A DNA stretch of 64,000 nt from Nemertoderma westbladi (taxonomy: Eukaryota > Xenacoelomorpha > Nemertodermatida > Nemertodermatidae). The notes under the pieces were generated by a model. The model ran no database searches. It was not told where the DNA came from and worked only from the letters and a program-made list of their open reading frames with translations. The DNA is taken from NCBI GenBank assembly GCA_032718475.1, contig JAUCBJ010000983.1, forward strand, positions 30,912 to 94,911, read 5' to 3'. A program made the translations under genes and the position numbers. Of the stretch, positions 53,286-63,472 are shown in pieces. How positions within the stretch are numbered: the first letter of the stretch is position 1; each line of letters starts with the position of its first letter.

Positions 53286-55190
53286 CCCTTTCAAACAATG
53301 ACCATAAAATGACCCAAACCACCCGATTAATAGCCAATTGCAAATGGGGTGTAAAAATCACGAAAAAAAACACCATAATTATTCGAGGAATCGGAACAAA
53401 AGTGCGTGGTGGCATGAACAGAACATCGAAAATGAGCGGTAACATGAACAGAACACAACATCGAAAGTGCGCGGTAACACACAACACCGAAATACCGGTA
53501 CTGTACAGTGTACGTGGTGATGTAAACATGAGTGGGCCTTTCGTGGAGCTGCGAACCAATAAAAAAACAATAATATAAATTATTACAGTATGATACACCA
53601 TACAAAAATATTTAAGTACGTAAAATATTATTAGTACGTTTGAACGACACTAGCCGATCAAGCCTGAAATCTGATAGAAACTGATAAAAATTGGTACCGG
53701 TACCGGTACAGCAGTATTGTTCGCCATCTTCAGCACAATGCGGATATTGTTTTATACTAATGGGCCTATTACTTTTATTGTTTATTGTGTTATTTATATT
53801 GTTACTTTTATTAATTATATTGTGTTGTATTGTATTTATACAAGAGCACTAGGCCTAGGCCTACTATTACTGTATTGGGCCTACTCTGTCATGGCATGGC
53901 TTAATTTAATTTCCTCGAGGTCGGTAAACTGATCGAGACTGGAGGAGTGTGTTATTGAATTTGCGCTATTGAGGAGCTTCTCTCCCGTACCGGTACTCTA
54001 CAACCAAATGGGCAACCTACCCTACGTCTTTGTCTTTTCCAGGTTGTGCTGCACAATCCAAAGTTGTGCTTGTAATCTCCTTGCTTATTTCAAGCATTAC
54101 TACCGGTAGTACTGAATGTCCACTCATGTCCAACTACTGTACGATATGATCTAACCAACCCAAGCGGCTCTTTTCAGGGCCGCCATATCAGCATATGAAA
54201 TATACAATCATGTCGCAACAACGCTTGCAATCCAATAGGCCTATAGATTATATTAAAATAATAAATCCCCCTCCAAGAACTTAATAAATAGGCCTAATAG
54301 GTACCTGCGCAATCCTCAAGATTGCTCACAATACTGCTATACCGGTACCGGTACCATTATTTATCTGATTTCAGGCATGTTCGGCTAGTGTCGTTCAAAC
54401 GTACTAATACCCCTATCTAGCTAGCTCTCAGCTTACTGTATACCGGTAGGCCTAATTTAAAAAATTAAAATATTATTTTATAGAATTAGGCCTACTGGTC
54501 ATTATTCTAGAAATCAAACTTATGATAAATGAAACTATACTACCAATTACCGTTATCTACGAATCTACCTACTGTCAGACCGTACAGGCAGACTATACGA
54601 GAAACACTGCGGTACCGTACTACCGGTGCCTAATGCAGTAATTCATCTGCATGTCGTAAGTAGAATGGTACGGAGTTAGAAAGTTTCACTTTATCGACTA
54701 CCGGTAACGGTATCATACTAAAACTACAGTAAATGCCTGATGGGTATTGCCTACAATAGTGAATTCCTTGCTTGTGTGCCTCACTGCCTGAATGTGTTGC
54801 AAACGAGTCTGTATTCAGAAAATTTTTCACTTTAGGGCCTACCGACTTTCATACTGCGACATGTACAGCCTATTATGATGTCAACGTCTACTAGTCTGCA
54901 TGTGTAGAACTATAGCAGCCAAGTCTGTCATCAGGAAATGTTTCACTTTCACATTTGCAACCTACAGTATTGCGACCAAGGACAAACTATATATCCTGTG
55001 TCTTTGTGGGGTCGGTAATCGCCACTAATCGGTATGCAGTTCTAGTTCCAGTTCTTCCCGCTAAAGGGCGAAATGTATGAAAGTGAAAACCTTTTCCCAT
55101 TTCCGTCATTTTAATTTGAATCTTGGCATTGTTTGTATGGCATACTTTTAGTATTAAAACCCCATTTTATTATTTACTCATATTTTTTTA
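53286..55190. other. Intergenic sequence rich in ACCGGT, no gene seen
   Basis: No supported coding sequence. The word ACCGGT and the compound GGTACCGGTACCGGTA recur (53690-53712, 53985, 54100, 54340-54352, 54440, 54620, 54705), as does TAGGCCTA. A tiny tandem with ACATGAACAGAACA and TCGAAA-TG-GCGGTAACA at 53410-53490 makes open frames on both strands, which are by-products. Confidence 0.55.
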
Positions 55191-55203
55191 AGGAAAATAA
55201 TTT

Positions 55204-55575
55204 GGTACTCATATTTTTATAAGAGTCACTAATTCAAAGAATTATGTACTCATTTTAAAATGAGTACACCATTAATTCGGAAAATCTTTTAATTTTGAAC
55301 TCATATTTTTATAAGAGTCACTAATTCAAAGAATTATGTTCTCATTTTAAAATGAGTACACCATTAATTCGGAAAATCTTTTAATTTTGTACTCATATTT
55401 TTATAAGAGTCACTAATTCAAAGAATTATGTTCTCATTTTAAAATGAGTACACCATTAATTCGGAAAATCTTTTAATTTTGTACTCATATTTTTATAAGA
55501 GTCACTAATTCAAAGAATTATGTACTCATTTTAAAATGAGTACACCATTAATTCGGAAAACCTTGCAATTTTGTA
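55204..55575. repeat. Tandem array, 92-bp unit, four copies
   Basis: Units repeat at 55204, 55296, 55388 and 55480. Each contains ACTCATATTTTTATAAGAGT, CACTAATTCAAAGAATTATG, the palindrome CTCATTTTAAAATGAG and CACCATTAATTCGGAAAA. The copies differ at only a few positions. Confidence 0.95.
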
Positions 55576-55587
55576 CTCATATTTTAG

Positions 55588-55800
55588 CCAATCGCGAATT
55601 TGCGCCTCATCTTTTAATAATTGTCACCCATCTTTTAACCAATCACGAATTTGCGCCTCATCTTCGAATAATTGTCACCCATCTTTTAACCAATCACGAA
55701 TTTGCGCCTCTTCTTCGAATAATTGCCACCCATCTTTTAGCCAATCGCGAATTTGCGCCTCATCTTTGAAAATATGTCACCCATGTTTTAGCCAATCACG
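55588..55800. repeat. Tandem array, 51-bp unit, four copies
   Basis: The unit is CCAATCACGAATTTGCGCCT + CATCTTCGAATAATTGTCAC + CCATCTTTTAA. It directly follows the 92-bp array. As 51 is a multiple of three, two open frames run through it with a 17-residue periodicity (SQSRICASS...). Nothing supports their translation. Confidence 0.95.
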
Positions 55801-55952
55801 AATGACATAATTTTTATGTATTTAAAAAACCCTTTTTATATTTGTTATGATTATTATTTTGCTATTTTATTATTATTAAGGTTATTTAAATTGTTGTTTT
55901 TATATTGTAAATTTGATTTCATCATTGCCACTTTATAGTAGTTTAGTTTTTA

Positions 55953-56741
55953 TTGTTTATCATGAAAACTCCGGCAAGTATATTTGTCAACCATTTGGAA
56001 CATATCATAACCGAATGCGCACGTGTTTTAAAACCTGATTACTCACCTCAATTAATTAATGACGAATTCAAGGAGTACCTATTAGCTAAACTCACCAATA
56101 TATGTAATTGCTTAACTATAATAAAGGAATCTAATAATTTGACAGCTCATGATTCAGCAATTGTTGAGTATCTGACATATGTTCAATACCCTACAAGTTC
56201 GTATCGCCAACTTGTACATAAGGGTCAGTCCTGATTGTACTTCTTTGTTTAATCATGTTCTCACACATAATGGTCCGGGACCTGATAATACGGGGAGACC
56301 AAGATACGACGTTACTAAGTCTTAACTTGAATACCTCAAAGAGGCGGGATTTAACTGGACTCAGATTGCTGCGATATTTGGAGTGAGTCGATCAACTATT
56401 ATGGACCTACTGTAGTTCGTCAATTTGGTTTGGGAGTTCGAAACTTGTATCGCAAAACGTTAGAGAATGAAAACAAAATTAAAGAAGTTATTTTTGAAAT
56501 TCATCAACAATTCCCTTATGCGGGATGTAGATTCGTGTATGCCATGCTACGAAGTCAAAATATGTTCATCGCGCTTCGACATGTTCATCGTGTCTTATGG
56601 GAAATCGACCCCATTTTATCAGCAGCAAGGTGGCGAGCGGTTGTGGTCCGACGACGATATAATGTAAAGGGTGCCAATTCTTTATGGCACATCGATGGCC
56701 ATCATAGCCTTATAAGGTGGAACTTCGTAATACATGGTTAG
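55953..56741 (+). pseudogene. Decayed integrase-core (rve/DDE) transposase with HTH region
   Basis: Three pieces in order. An N-terminal frame (55953-56234, MKTPASIFVNHLEHIITECA...) has no known domain. At about 56300-56400 there is an HTH-like part preceded by a GRPRYD segment (EAGFNWTQIAAIFGVSRSTI) that contains an in-frame TAA. The frame 56430-56741 holds RNLYRKTLENENKIKEVIFE and ends in NSLWHIDGHHSLIRWNFVIHG, the first catalytic Asp region of a family of integrase-core proteins found in many animal genomes. A GTTAGT donor-like site follows directly, but I find no second half (GIDGYSR-type) downstream. Stops and a frame shift make this a dead copy. Confidence 0.65.
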
Positions 56742-57950
56742 TACTTTCGAAAAAGCGAAAAAAAAACAAAAAATGTTATTTTTGCCACGACTTTTGTAGT
56801 TTTTTTTGTTGTTGAAAGCCACTTAAAAAAAAAATATTAATATCTCGGATCGATAACTAAAACTGAAGTGAAATAGCAAAATAGGTAATATAGGCCCTGT
56901 TATGATATTATATATATTCTAGAATATTAAATGTTGATGGAATTTTAAAATTTTAATGTTGATGGAAATCCGAAGAATATGAAAGACAGTTACTCAGTGA
57001 AATCAATCACCGATTTGGGTCTGATAATTCCGATAATAAATACGGTGTTGACTGCTATTTATATTGCAAGCAATTTGTATTTAATTATAAAGAATAACGA
57101 TAATAGTTATTTTTTGTATCGATTTTTAGTTTATAATAATTTTATATTATTTCCAGCTATTTCGCAACCAATTTTCTGCTATTACCTCATGGGACGGACG
57201 GGTATAAATGTAAGTAAGAGGGACGCAGCAAACTTCTCCCTTAAAAAAGCATGAAAATTTGTTGGAAAAAAAAAACGAAAATGTTGGCACATACGGAACT
57301 GTTCCCTATTTAACTAATACTTTTAATTGATGATTGATGATTATCAATCAAAATTGATTATGGAAGTTTAACCTGTGATATTGACTCCCGTTTATTGTTT
57401 TGGTTAGAAATGCATCCCATTATAACCTGTTCCTTTCCAATAATTGGTAATTATTGGGCGAAGATTGGATAAGCATAAAGTACAATAGGAACACACGGGC
57501 CTAAAACGTAAGGAGCCTTCATCTTGATATTAAATTAAAAAAGTAAAGTTAATAAATTAATATGTCAATTTCAATTAACTTAAATTATTAAGGGGGATGA
57601 TTGGTTGTGGATATCCATTCAATCCCAATGTTGTAACAATGAAAATGGTGAAGTTGGTGTGATATTATTTATACAGGTGACATATTTTATTACTGCCCAC
57701 AGCGCAATATACACATTGTATAAGGATGCTATAACACCTCAAATTTCACAGAACAAAACTCAACAACATGAAATGTTATCTACTAATAACTAAAGTACAC
57801 TAATAATATAGGCCTACTTGGTAACTTGGTTATCGATTAAACAATTCAAAAGTTTGAATTCTAAAATTAAAAGAATTAAATTCTAGAATTAAAAATGATA
57901 TGGAAAATTGCAATAACGAGATGCTAATTAATTAACAATTGTCTGATTTT
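56742..57950. other. Sequence between the integrase remnant and the HECT gene
   Basis: A+T-rich. A 91-codon open frame (56979-57254) is hydrophobic but unrecognised; it begins at an ATG (MKDSYSVKSITDL) and I give it little weight. A single unit related to the 68-bp array of 24249-24765 lies at about 57385-57455. Confidence 0.5.
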
Positions 57951-58257
57951 TTAACACCGGCCAAAGCCTGCCCCAGAAGCGAAATAGGATTCAACTAAAA
58001 GCCGCTTCACTTCTTGTTCAGAATCGATATGAATAGGGATGGTGAGTTGCATTGCACACGTGGAATAAGTAAGATAACATTTACAATTATTTTCTTTGCA
58101 GTACTTAAATAAAACAGGTAGTTTTGGGACCATAGTCGGCCGGGATGAGCCACATAGCCAGTGAAGAATATTAGATTTGGTCAATGTGTGTTGTTCCCAA
58201 ACTAATGACCCACAGTCATCTAAACATTGAAATGAGGTGCCAAACCAAAATGAAATA
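57951..58257 (-). pseudogene. HECT domain C-lobe with catalytic cysteine, frameshifted from the N-lobe
   Basis: The minus strand reads GYEREDDISFWFGTSFQCLD, then HWLCGSSRPTMVPKLPVLF, then CYLTYSTCAMQLTIPIHIDS, ending SYFASGAGFGRC. The TC in YSTCAMQLTIP is the HECT active-site cysteine, and GFG near the end is the usual C-terminal box. The frame is one base off that of 58258-59391; read-through in this frame meets a TAA just upstream, so the two lobes are not now one ORF. Confidence 0.75.
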
Positions 58258-59391
58258 TCATCTTCCCTTTCGTAACCGTTTGAGCCTGGTTATTTCCGGG
58301 GAACAAGAAAGGACTTTATAGATAAGGTGATTTGGAAAATCTTTTGTGGACAGAATTGGCAGAATTCCTTCTTTCAGAGAATCTATAGCGCCTTTATTGA
58401 ATATTAGTAACGACTTCAGAAACAACTCTGCAAACTTACGCAGACTTAAATCACTGCGAGTAATATTCGCTTCAATCATAATCAATCCCATTTCGGAGGA
58501 CTTGTATCGCAATTCGTCTGTGATGTTTCCTTGTAACAAATTGGTAATTACTTCCGGAACTTCGTGGATCAATTCTAGAAATTCTAGACAACCAACATCC
58601 TGGCCATTATATGCAATATATCGCCCAACTAAAGGGTGAATTATGCCAATAACAAGCTCGCCATGTATAATTGCAATAGCCAACACTTTTCCTAATGCCC
58701 TAAATTGACCATTGGCCACCTTAGATATATCAGCTACGGAGGGTATTATTAATCCATCAATATTCGAAAACAGAGCGGAATTACTTAGAGCATTAATAAA
58801 TGTTCCAAACATATCACGACGTAGGCCACCTTGGTCGCAACCGGACTCTCGTGAAAATGTTACCACATTACCCTCTCCAGGGTTAAGATTATGCACCTTT
58901 TCTATTACATCATCAATTAGTTTTCTCCTGCGGATTAATATCTTTTGCAGAAGATCGACATCTATGTATCCTGGCATTGTGTCGTCGTACTCATAGTAAT
59001 GCTGCAAATTCTTCAAAACAGCCAAGTCTTCCTTTCTTAATTTCCAATTGCGTGCATCATCAACAATGCCTTCCATATTGCCGGATGGAGCTATATTCAT
59101 GTCTCTCTCATTACATTCATCATCGGAAGAGTCGTCCACTAACATGGAATCATAATATATTTGTATGGCTTCTCTATTAATGACTTGCGGGGAAGTTATT
59201 GGGATATGTTCCGCAACGGTTGCCTGCCCCTGCAAAAATGTTGTTGGTAATGTATCATTCTCGGAAATCGTAGTTGGGACTATAACAGTGGACTCATTGC
59301 TGCTTCTATTTTCAATCCGAACATATATTGGTTTATCTCTAGGATAAATCGATTTAAGTGCCTGGCCAATAAATATAAAGTTATCAGACAC
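58258..59391 (-). CDS. HECT-type E3 ubiquitin ligase-like protein (N-lobe and upstream part), probably transposon-associated
   Basis: 377 residues. The N-terminal part (IGQALKSIYPRDKPIYVRIE) matches the ubiquitin-like or sensor segment that precedes the HECT region in G2E3-like proteins. After an acidic stretch (DDSSDDECNERD) the HECT N-lobe follows: VVTFSRESGCDQGGLRRDMF, ISKVANGQFRALGKVLAIAI, HPLVGRYIAYN. The frame ends in LKRLRKGR where the C-lobe should start; the C-lobe itself lies in another frame at 57951-58257. A HECT ligase transfers ubiquitin through a C-lobe cysteine. The listed start codon is a GTG; the frame is open upstream to about 59459 (DFEFIKVFNKSILPLSVSD), so a spliced upstream exon is likely. 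An open serine/arginine-rich frame near 59490-59690 (SGSRSSGRPRSSSV) may be that exon. G2E3-like HECT genes are multi-copy in many animal genomes. Confidence 0.75.
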   Translation of the reverse strand: MSDNFIFIGQALKSIYPRDKPIYVRIENRSSNESTVIVPTTISENDTLPTTFLQGQATVAEHIPITSPQVINREAIQIYYDSMLVDDSSDDECNERDMNIAPSGNMEGIVDDARNWKLRKEDLAVLKNLQHYYEYDDTMPGYIDVDLLQKILIRRRKLIDDVIEKVHNLNPGEGNVVTFSRESGCDQGGLRRDMFGTFINALSNSALFSNIDGLIIPSVADISKVANGQFRALGKVLAIAIIHGELVIGIIHPLVGRYIAYNGQDVGCLEFLELIHEVPEVITNLLQGNITDELRYKSSEMGLIMIEANITRSDLSLRKFAELFLKSLLIFNKGAIDSLKEGILPILSTKDFPNHLIYKVLSCSPEITRLKRLRKGR

Positions 59392-60150
59392 AGATAGGGG
59401 TAGAATTGATTTATTGAAAACTTTAATAAACTCAAAGTCAGAATTGCATGACGGTAGGTGCTAATAATGAATTCATAATTACTGACCGCACTTCTTCTTA
59501 GTGGAATTGTCAGTATATGTTACCATGCATTGTTTAATAATGGTATCTTTACAAACTCGAGTATCGCCTTCTTCTGTTTTGATAACAATGACTGACTTCG
59601 TTACAGAGGAGGAACGCGGCCTACCACTTGATCGACTACCACTAGTTGACACTGTCGGTAATGTCCTTCGATTACCACTCGAATGTCATAGTCCTTCCGA
59701 GTTAAGCTCTAGCATCGACGGTTGTAACAATTGAGAAAGTATCTTGAATCGTTTTTTTTTCAGTATTTATTCGTCGCCTTTTAACCAGCCATACCAACCC
59801 AAGCCAACCATTCCGACATAGAAAATGTGCGCCGGCAGGTAGACGACCTACTGAATTGAGAAGATACATCTTCGTTGCTATGACAACGTCTGAGATGGTT
59901 GAAGAGGCACTCCATAAGTTGAAGAGTTGTAAGACCGAACCGACGTTGCTTTTGGTTTTGATTCAGACAGTTTAATCAACTATGTTCCGGTTTTTAGGGA
60001 ACACAATATAGGAAGGATTTTTAATCTGTTTTTAATCCACGGCTTTATTCCTCAGTTCCTACTGACGTGTGTGATAATCCCTCTAATTAAAAACAAACTG
60101 GGTGATCAAACGACCTCTGATAATTATAGAACCATTGTACTATCATCTCT

Positions 60151-60706
60151 CTTCCAAAATTCTGTACGTAGATACTCCAAAAACTACGACCTTGACATCA
60201 ACATTAATGTAGTCACGAAGAATCCCACATCACTAGGACAAATACTAACCAAAAATAAAACTCAATTGCAAACACACACAAATAACACCACTAATGAGCC
60301 ATGTAACTCTAGCCGCTGCCTTACATGCAAAACTATCACTGACATACAACAGACCCCATGGGGTGAAAAGATAAAAGGACACTATACATGTAAGTCCCAC
60401 ACTGTATGTTACTTGGCCTGGTGCCACTGCCACCCTACTCTATACTACATAGGCCAAACGAGACAGAAACTTCACGAACGCTTTAATGGACACCACAACA
60501 ACATACGACACTACCCCTCACGAGCCAATGACGGAAAAACACACGAAGACATACTCCTAGCTAGGCACATATACGGTTGTGGTTTAGAAAATCTACGCAC
60601 CGCAACTATAAAACAATTCACAAACATACCCGAACTACTAGCGACGGAAGCTAACCTAATCTATACATACAACCCCCCACTTAACGTAGCAAGACCAGCA
60701 ATCTAA
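60151..60706 (+). CDS. GIY-YIG endonuclease part of a Penelope-like element
   Basis: The open frame starts at 60071, but its first 26 codons belong to the LINE; the Penelope part begins at 60151. It contains a Cys-rich linker (CNSSRCLTC and CKSHTVC...WCHCH), then LYYIGQTRQKLHERFNGHHN with the GIY-YIG core and the catalytic arginine in RFNGH. Further on LLARHIYGCG and the catalytic glutamate in LLATEANLIYTYNPPLN complete the domain. In Penelope-like elements this nuclease nicks DNA to prime target-site reverse transcription. This copy has an intact nuclease frame but no upstream reverse transcriptase. It ends at a TAA at 60706. Confidence 0.88.
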
Positions 60707-61242
60707 ACCCAACGTTTTATATATTTATATAATATTCTATATCTTACACAACTACAGTGCCTTCTATAGCGAATTTCCGGGGTTTCTATGTGCTTTTCCC
60801 CTATCTTCTTTTTTGTTTTTGTCTTCGGTTTTTCTGTTTCTTGTAATTTTCTTACTCTGTAAAAATTCCCCGGCAATATGTAGACAGTTATCATTATGCT
60901 GTATTCTACCTAACCATACGCTTTAAGTAGATAGCTCATAATCCTATGTAACCTACCTTATCCAATTATACCATTCAGTATGTAGACACATGACCACTCC
61001 TGGGATTTCCCTATCAGCTTCTCCCAACCTTATAACCCAACCTGCAACCCTATATTTGTACTTTAGATTGAAAGCTTACAACTAACTCGCTGTACTTTCC
61101 CTATCACAATTACCTTACGTTATACAGTACATACATATACGTTAACCTTTCTGGGATTCACCTATCAGGTATTCCCCTTTAAAACTTAGATATATATATA
61201 CTGTAGACCCCCACCTTTTCCTGTTAGTTGCCAGTACATAGT

Positions 61243-61270
61243 CTGATGCAGACCGGTAGGTCGAAAACGT
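61243..61270 (+). ncRNA. Possible hammerhead-ribozyme relic of the Penelope-like element
   Basis: CTGATG, a GACC-GGTA-GGTC stem-loop (61251-61262) and GAAAA (61263-61267) follow the order of a hammerhead core (CUGANGA-stem II-GAAA). One extra base (C at 61249) interrupts the CUGANGA box, and I could not confirm stems I and III. Hammerhead motifs are known in Penelope-like elements. A decayed copy is the best reading. Confidence 0.3.
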
Positions 61271-62439
61271 TTACTATTATATCTTTATCTAATATAATAT
61301 AACCAGCTAAAGACCCTCAATACTTTATTTTTTCTATCATCTTTACACTATCATCTCTGATATTTAAACTGTTCGAGTGGGTCAAGTTATTATCTCAGTC
61401 GGAATGTTTGACCTTCGATGATCTTCAATTTGGTACAACTCAATGTACCTGGGCAGCAACAGAAGTTATAGCAGGGCACTTTAATTGGAACGCTACTCCC
61501 ATGTTCGGTTTTCTTTTAGACTTAACGAAGGACATGGTGGAATTGTGTTGTGTAGGCACTTCCTCGAACTTATAAAGAAAGGTTTCTCTCCTTTGTTTCT
61601 CAGAACACTGCTCTGGAATTATTCCAACCAGTCATGTAGTTGTGTGGTGGGGTGGATCGCAATCCTCCAGTATTAGCATATCTAATGGAGTCAGACAGGG
61701 CTCTGTCGCCTCGCCAATTTTATTCTGAATTCTTCTGAATTCGCTATTAATCACATTACGTAAATCCGGAGTTGGATGTCATATTGGTAGATTGTTCTTC
61801 GGAGAATTGGCTTACGCAAAACGATATATTTATCTTATGTCCCTCATTCCATGGTCTCCAATACATGGTTTCAATTTACGAGAGATTTGCCTGCGAGAAC
61901 AAATTGATTTTTAGTACCAATATCAATGCGAATAAGTCCAATTCAAAGTAAATCGCATTTGGTCTGGGGCCGGCATGGGTGGAACCTGTTGAGAAAATTA
62001 GAGTTAACGAAGCTGTACATTTGGGACATGTTATAGATTATAGAAATATCATGTATTTAGATGTATGCTACTTAAGAAACGCCGGACATTCATCGGTAAA
62101 CTAAACTCATTACAACAAGAATTATATTTCTCTAATCCCTATATTGTATTGTTATTGTGTGTAATTTACAACTTATTTATTGTAGGAGTTATTATGGCAG
62201 TAATCTGTGGATATTTTTTCAGACGATTGTTCTAGAATTTATACAGCTTGGAATATAAATGTTAGATTATTGTTTCGATTACCTTATAATTCTCACAGAT
62301 ATAATTTTGAAAACATAGTGTCTTTTTCTCATCCAGGTATTATGGTACAATCTCGGTTTGTTAAATTTGTAAATAGCTTACATGTTTCCCGTAAATGTAT
62401 TCTACGCTTTTTAGCGCTGTTAACGCTTAATGATTAGAT

Positions 62440-63335
62440 TGTAGGGCTCGCAGCAGCGCCAACATCCGTTTACCTTACAATATGAAAAATAAAAATGTGC
62501 AAAATTAAGAACAGTTGGGGGGGGGGGGGGGTGGTGGGGAAGTGTCCCCAGCTGGTCATCTCCCGTCACTCCGTCAGTGTGTCCAGTCGTGCATGGTCTG
62601 GTTTGCCATGTAAAATAATTTAAGATCAACTTAAGATCTTTGATTCGGAGATTAGGTAAAGATTTTTAGCACGAATGGCCAAGGTGTGGTCTAACTTAAA
62701 TAAATTTGATGCTATTTCGCAGCCCCTGCTGGACTCTTATTGCAGAAGACCGCAGATTCCATGATAGTGCATGCACCAGGTTTTATGTTACATATTTTAC
62801 AGTTTTATTGTACTACCACGGCAACCATGATATTTCTAAAACCCACCACCACCCTGCAAGCACACGGAAGTATACGGCTTTTGAAATTTCCACACTATAA
62901 CCGATCGAATACCGGTTGAAATTTGGTACACATATCTCCTGGTACGACATCCAGATTGTGGTAATGCCATCTTCCTCTAATAGCGGTATAAAGTGGAACC
63001 GAGAAGGTATTCAATAAACTCATCATACAAATGGAGTATGGTACCTTATATAATATTATTCAAAAATATAAGATTAAGTGGATATCATCCACAAGAATAT
63101 GTATACTGAGCGTTGAGTCGGATAGGCCAAACTATGTTACTATCAAGATAAGCACTGTATGGTACAGAGAGGGTAAAATTTTCAGTAAAAAGATTCAGTT
63201 TCCTGTATTCCGCTGTCAATCTTCTATCAGCTATTTTTCGCGGTACCTGTTTCGTTAGGTAGGCCTAGGCTTATAATAATAATTATTATATTTTTTTGTC
63301 TACTGTACATATCTAATTTTTTGACTTTGTCTACA
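62440..63335. other. Intergenic sequence with a poly(G) run
   Basis: A 15-G run lies at 62517-62531. There is no gene I can support in the remainder. Small frames lack recognisable domains. Confidence 0.5.
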
Positions 63336-63337
63336 AC

Positions 63338-63472
63338 ATGGAAAGCGGAAATTGTAAATGGTATGACAGCAATAAAGGCTACGGTTTTATAACGCCTGAC
63401 CGTCACCAAGGTGGTAAAGATTTATTCTTCCACAAAACTGAGATACGGGGCAATCGAATTAAAAATAAATAA
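63338..63472 (+). CDS. Short cold-shock-domain ORF, truncated
   Basis: A 44-codon frame starting [20 protein letters not shown]. It has the cold-shock RNP1 motif KGYGFI, the RNP2 motif DLFFH and the following KTEIRGNR, matching the first two thirds of a cold-shock domain (Y-box, CARHSP1 and LIN28 type), which binds single-stranded RNA and DNA. A complete domain needs about 25 more residues. Here the frame runs into an AT-only low-complexity stretch (AAATAAATAAAATTAAATAT) and stops. It could be a truncated retrocopy, or a first exon whose donor I cannot see. Confidence 0.65.
   Translation: MESGNCKWYDSNKGYGFITPDRHQGGKDLFFHKTEIRGNRIKNK

Larger units (their letters stand above)
60151..61346 (+). 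mobile_element. 5'-truncated Penelope-like element nested in the LINE
   Basis: The insert is flanked by a perfect 12-bp duplication ACTATCATCTCT (60139-60150 and 61347-61358). Joining the LINE across it restores the reading frame. It encodes the C-terminal linker and GIY-YIG endonuclease of Penelope-like elements but no reverse transcriptase, so it is a 5'-truncated copy. The 3' end contains CTGATG...GAAA spacing (61243-61266), typical of this group. Confidence 0.88.
59940..62437 (+). pseudogene. LINE reverse transcriptase, interrupted by a Penelope-like insert
   Basis: The frame reads HGFIPQFLLTCVIIPLIKNK + LGDQTTSDNYRTIVLSSL up to 60150, then resumes at 61347 after the insert (SSL-IFKLFEWVKLLSQSECL, FDDLQFG). 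Further pieces are NGVRQGSVASPILF (about 61680) and a C-terminal part (WDIFSDDCSRIYTAWNINVR, MVQSRFVKFVNSLH) to 62437. These are the standard NYRPI, GVRQGSVLSPxLF and SxxWD-x-YxxWN-x-R boxes of LINEs. Several frame changes and stops show that it is dead, and the catalytic FADD box is not in good condition. Confidence 0.8.

Noticed and set aside
53278-53605. Long overlapping frames on both strands
   Set aside because: They come from a small AACAGAACA/TCGAAA tandem repeat read on both strands; there are no domain signals.
55536-55810. Frames with 17-residue internal repeats
   Set aside because: They are translations of the 51-bp tandem array, with no start context or independent evidence.
56979-57254. 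Hydrophobic 91-codon frame as a membrane protein
   Set aside because: A+T-rich sequence gives Ile/Leu/Phe/Tyr-rich translations by chance; there is no homology or splice context.
60071-60706. A single 211-residue host protein
   Set aside because: Its first 26 codons are LINE reverse transcriptase and the rest is a Penelope-like endonuclease; the 12-bp duplication at 60139-60150 marks the junction.
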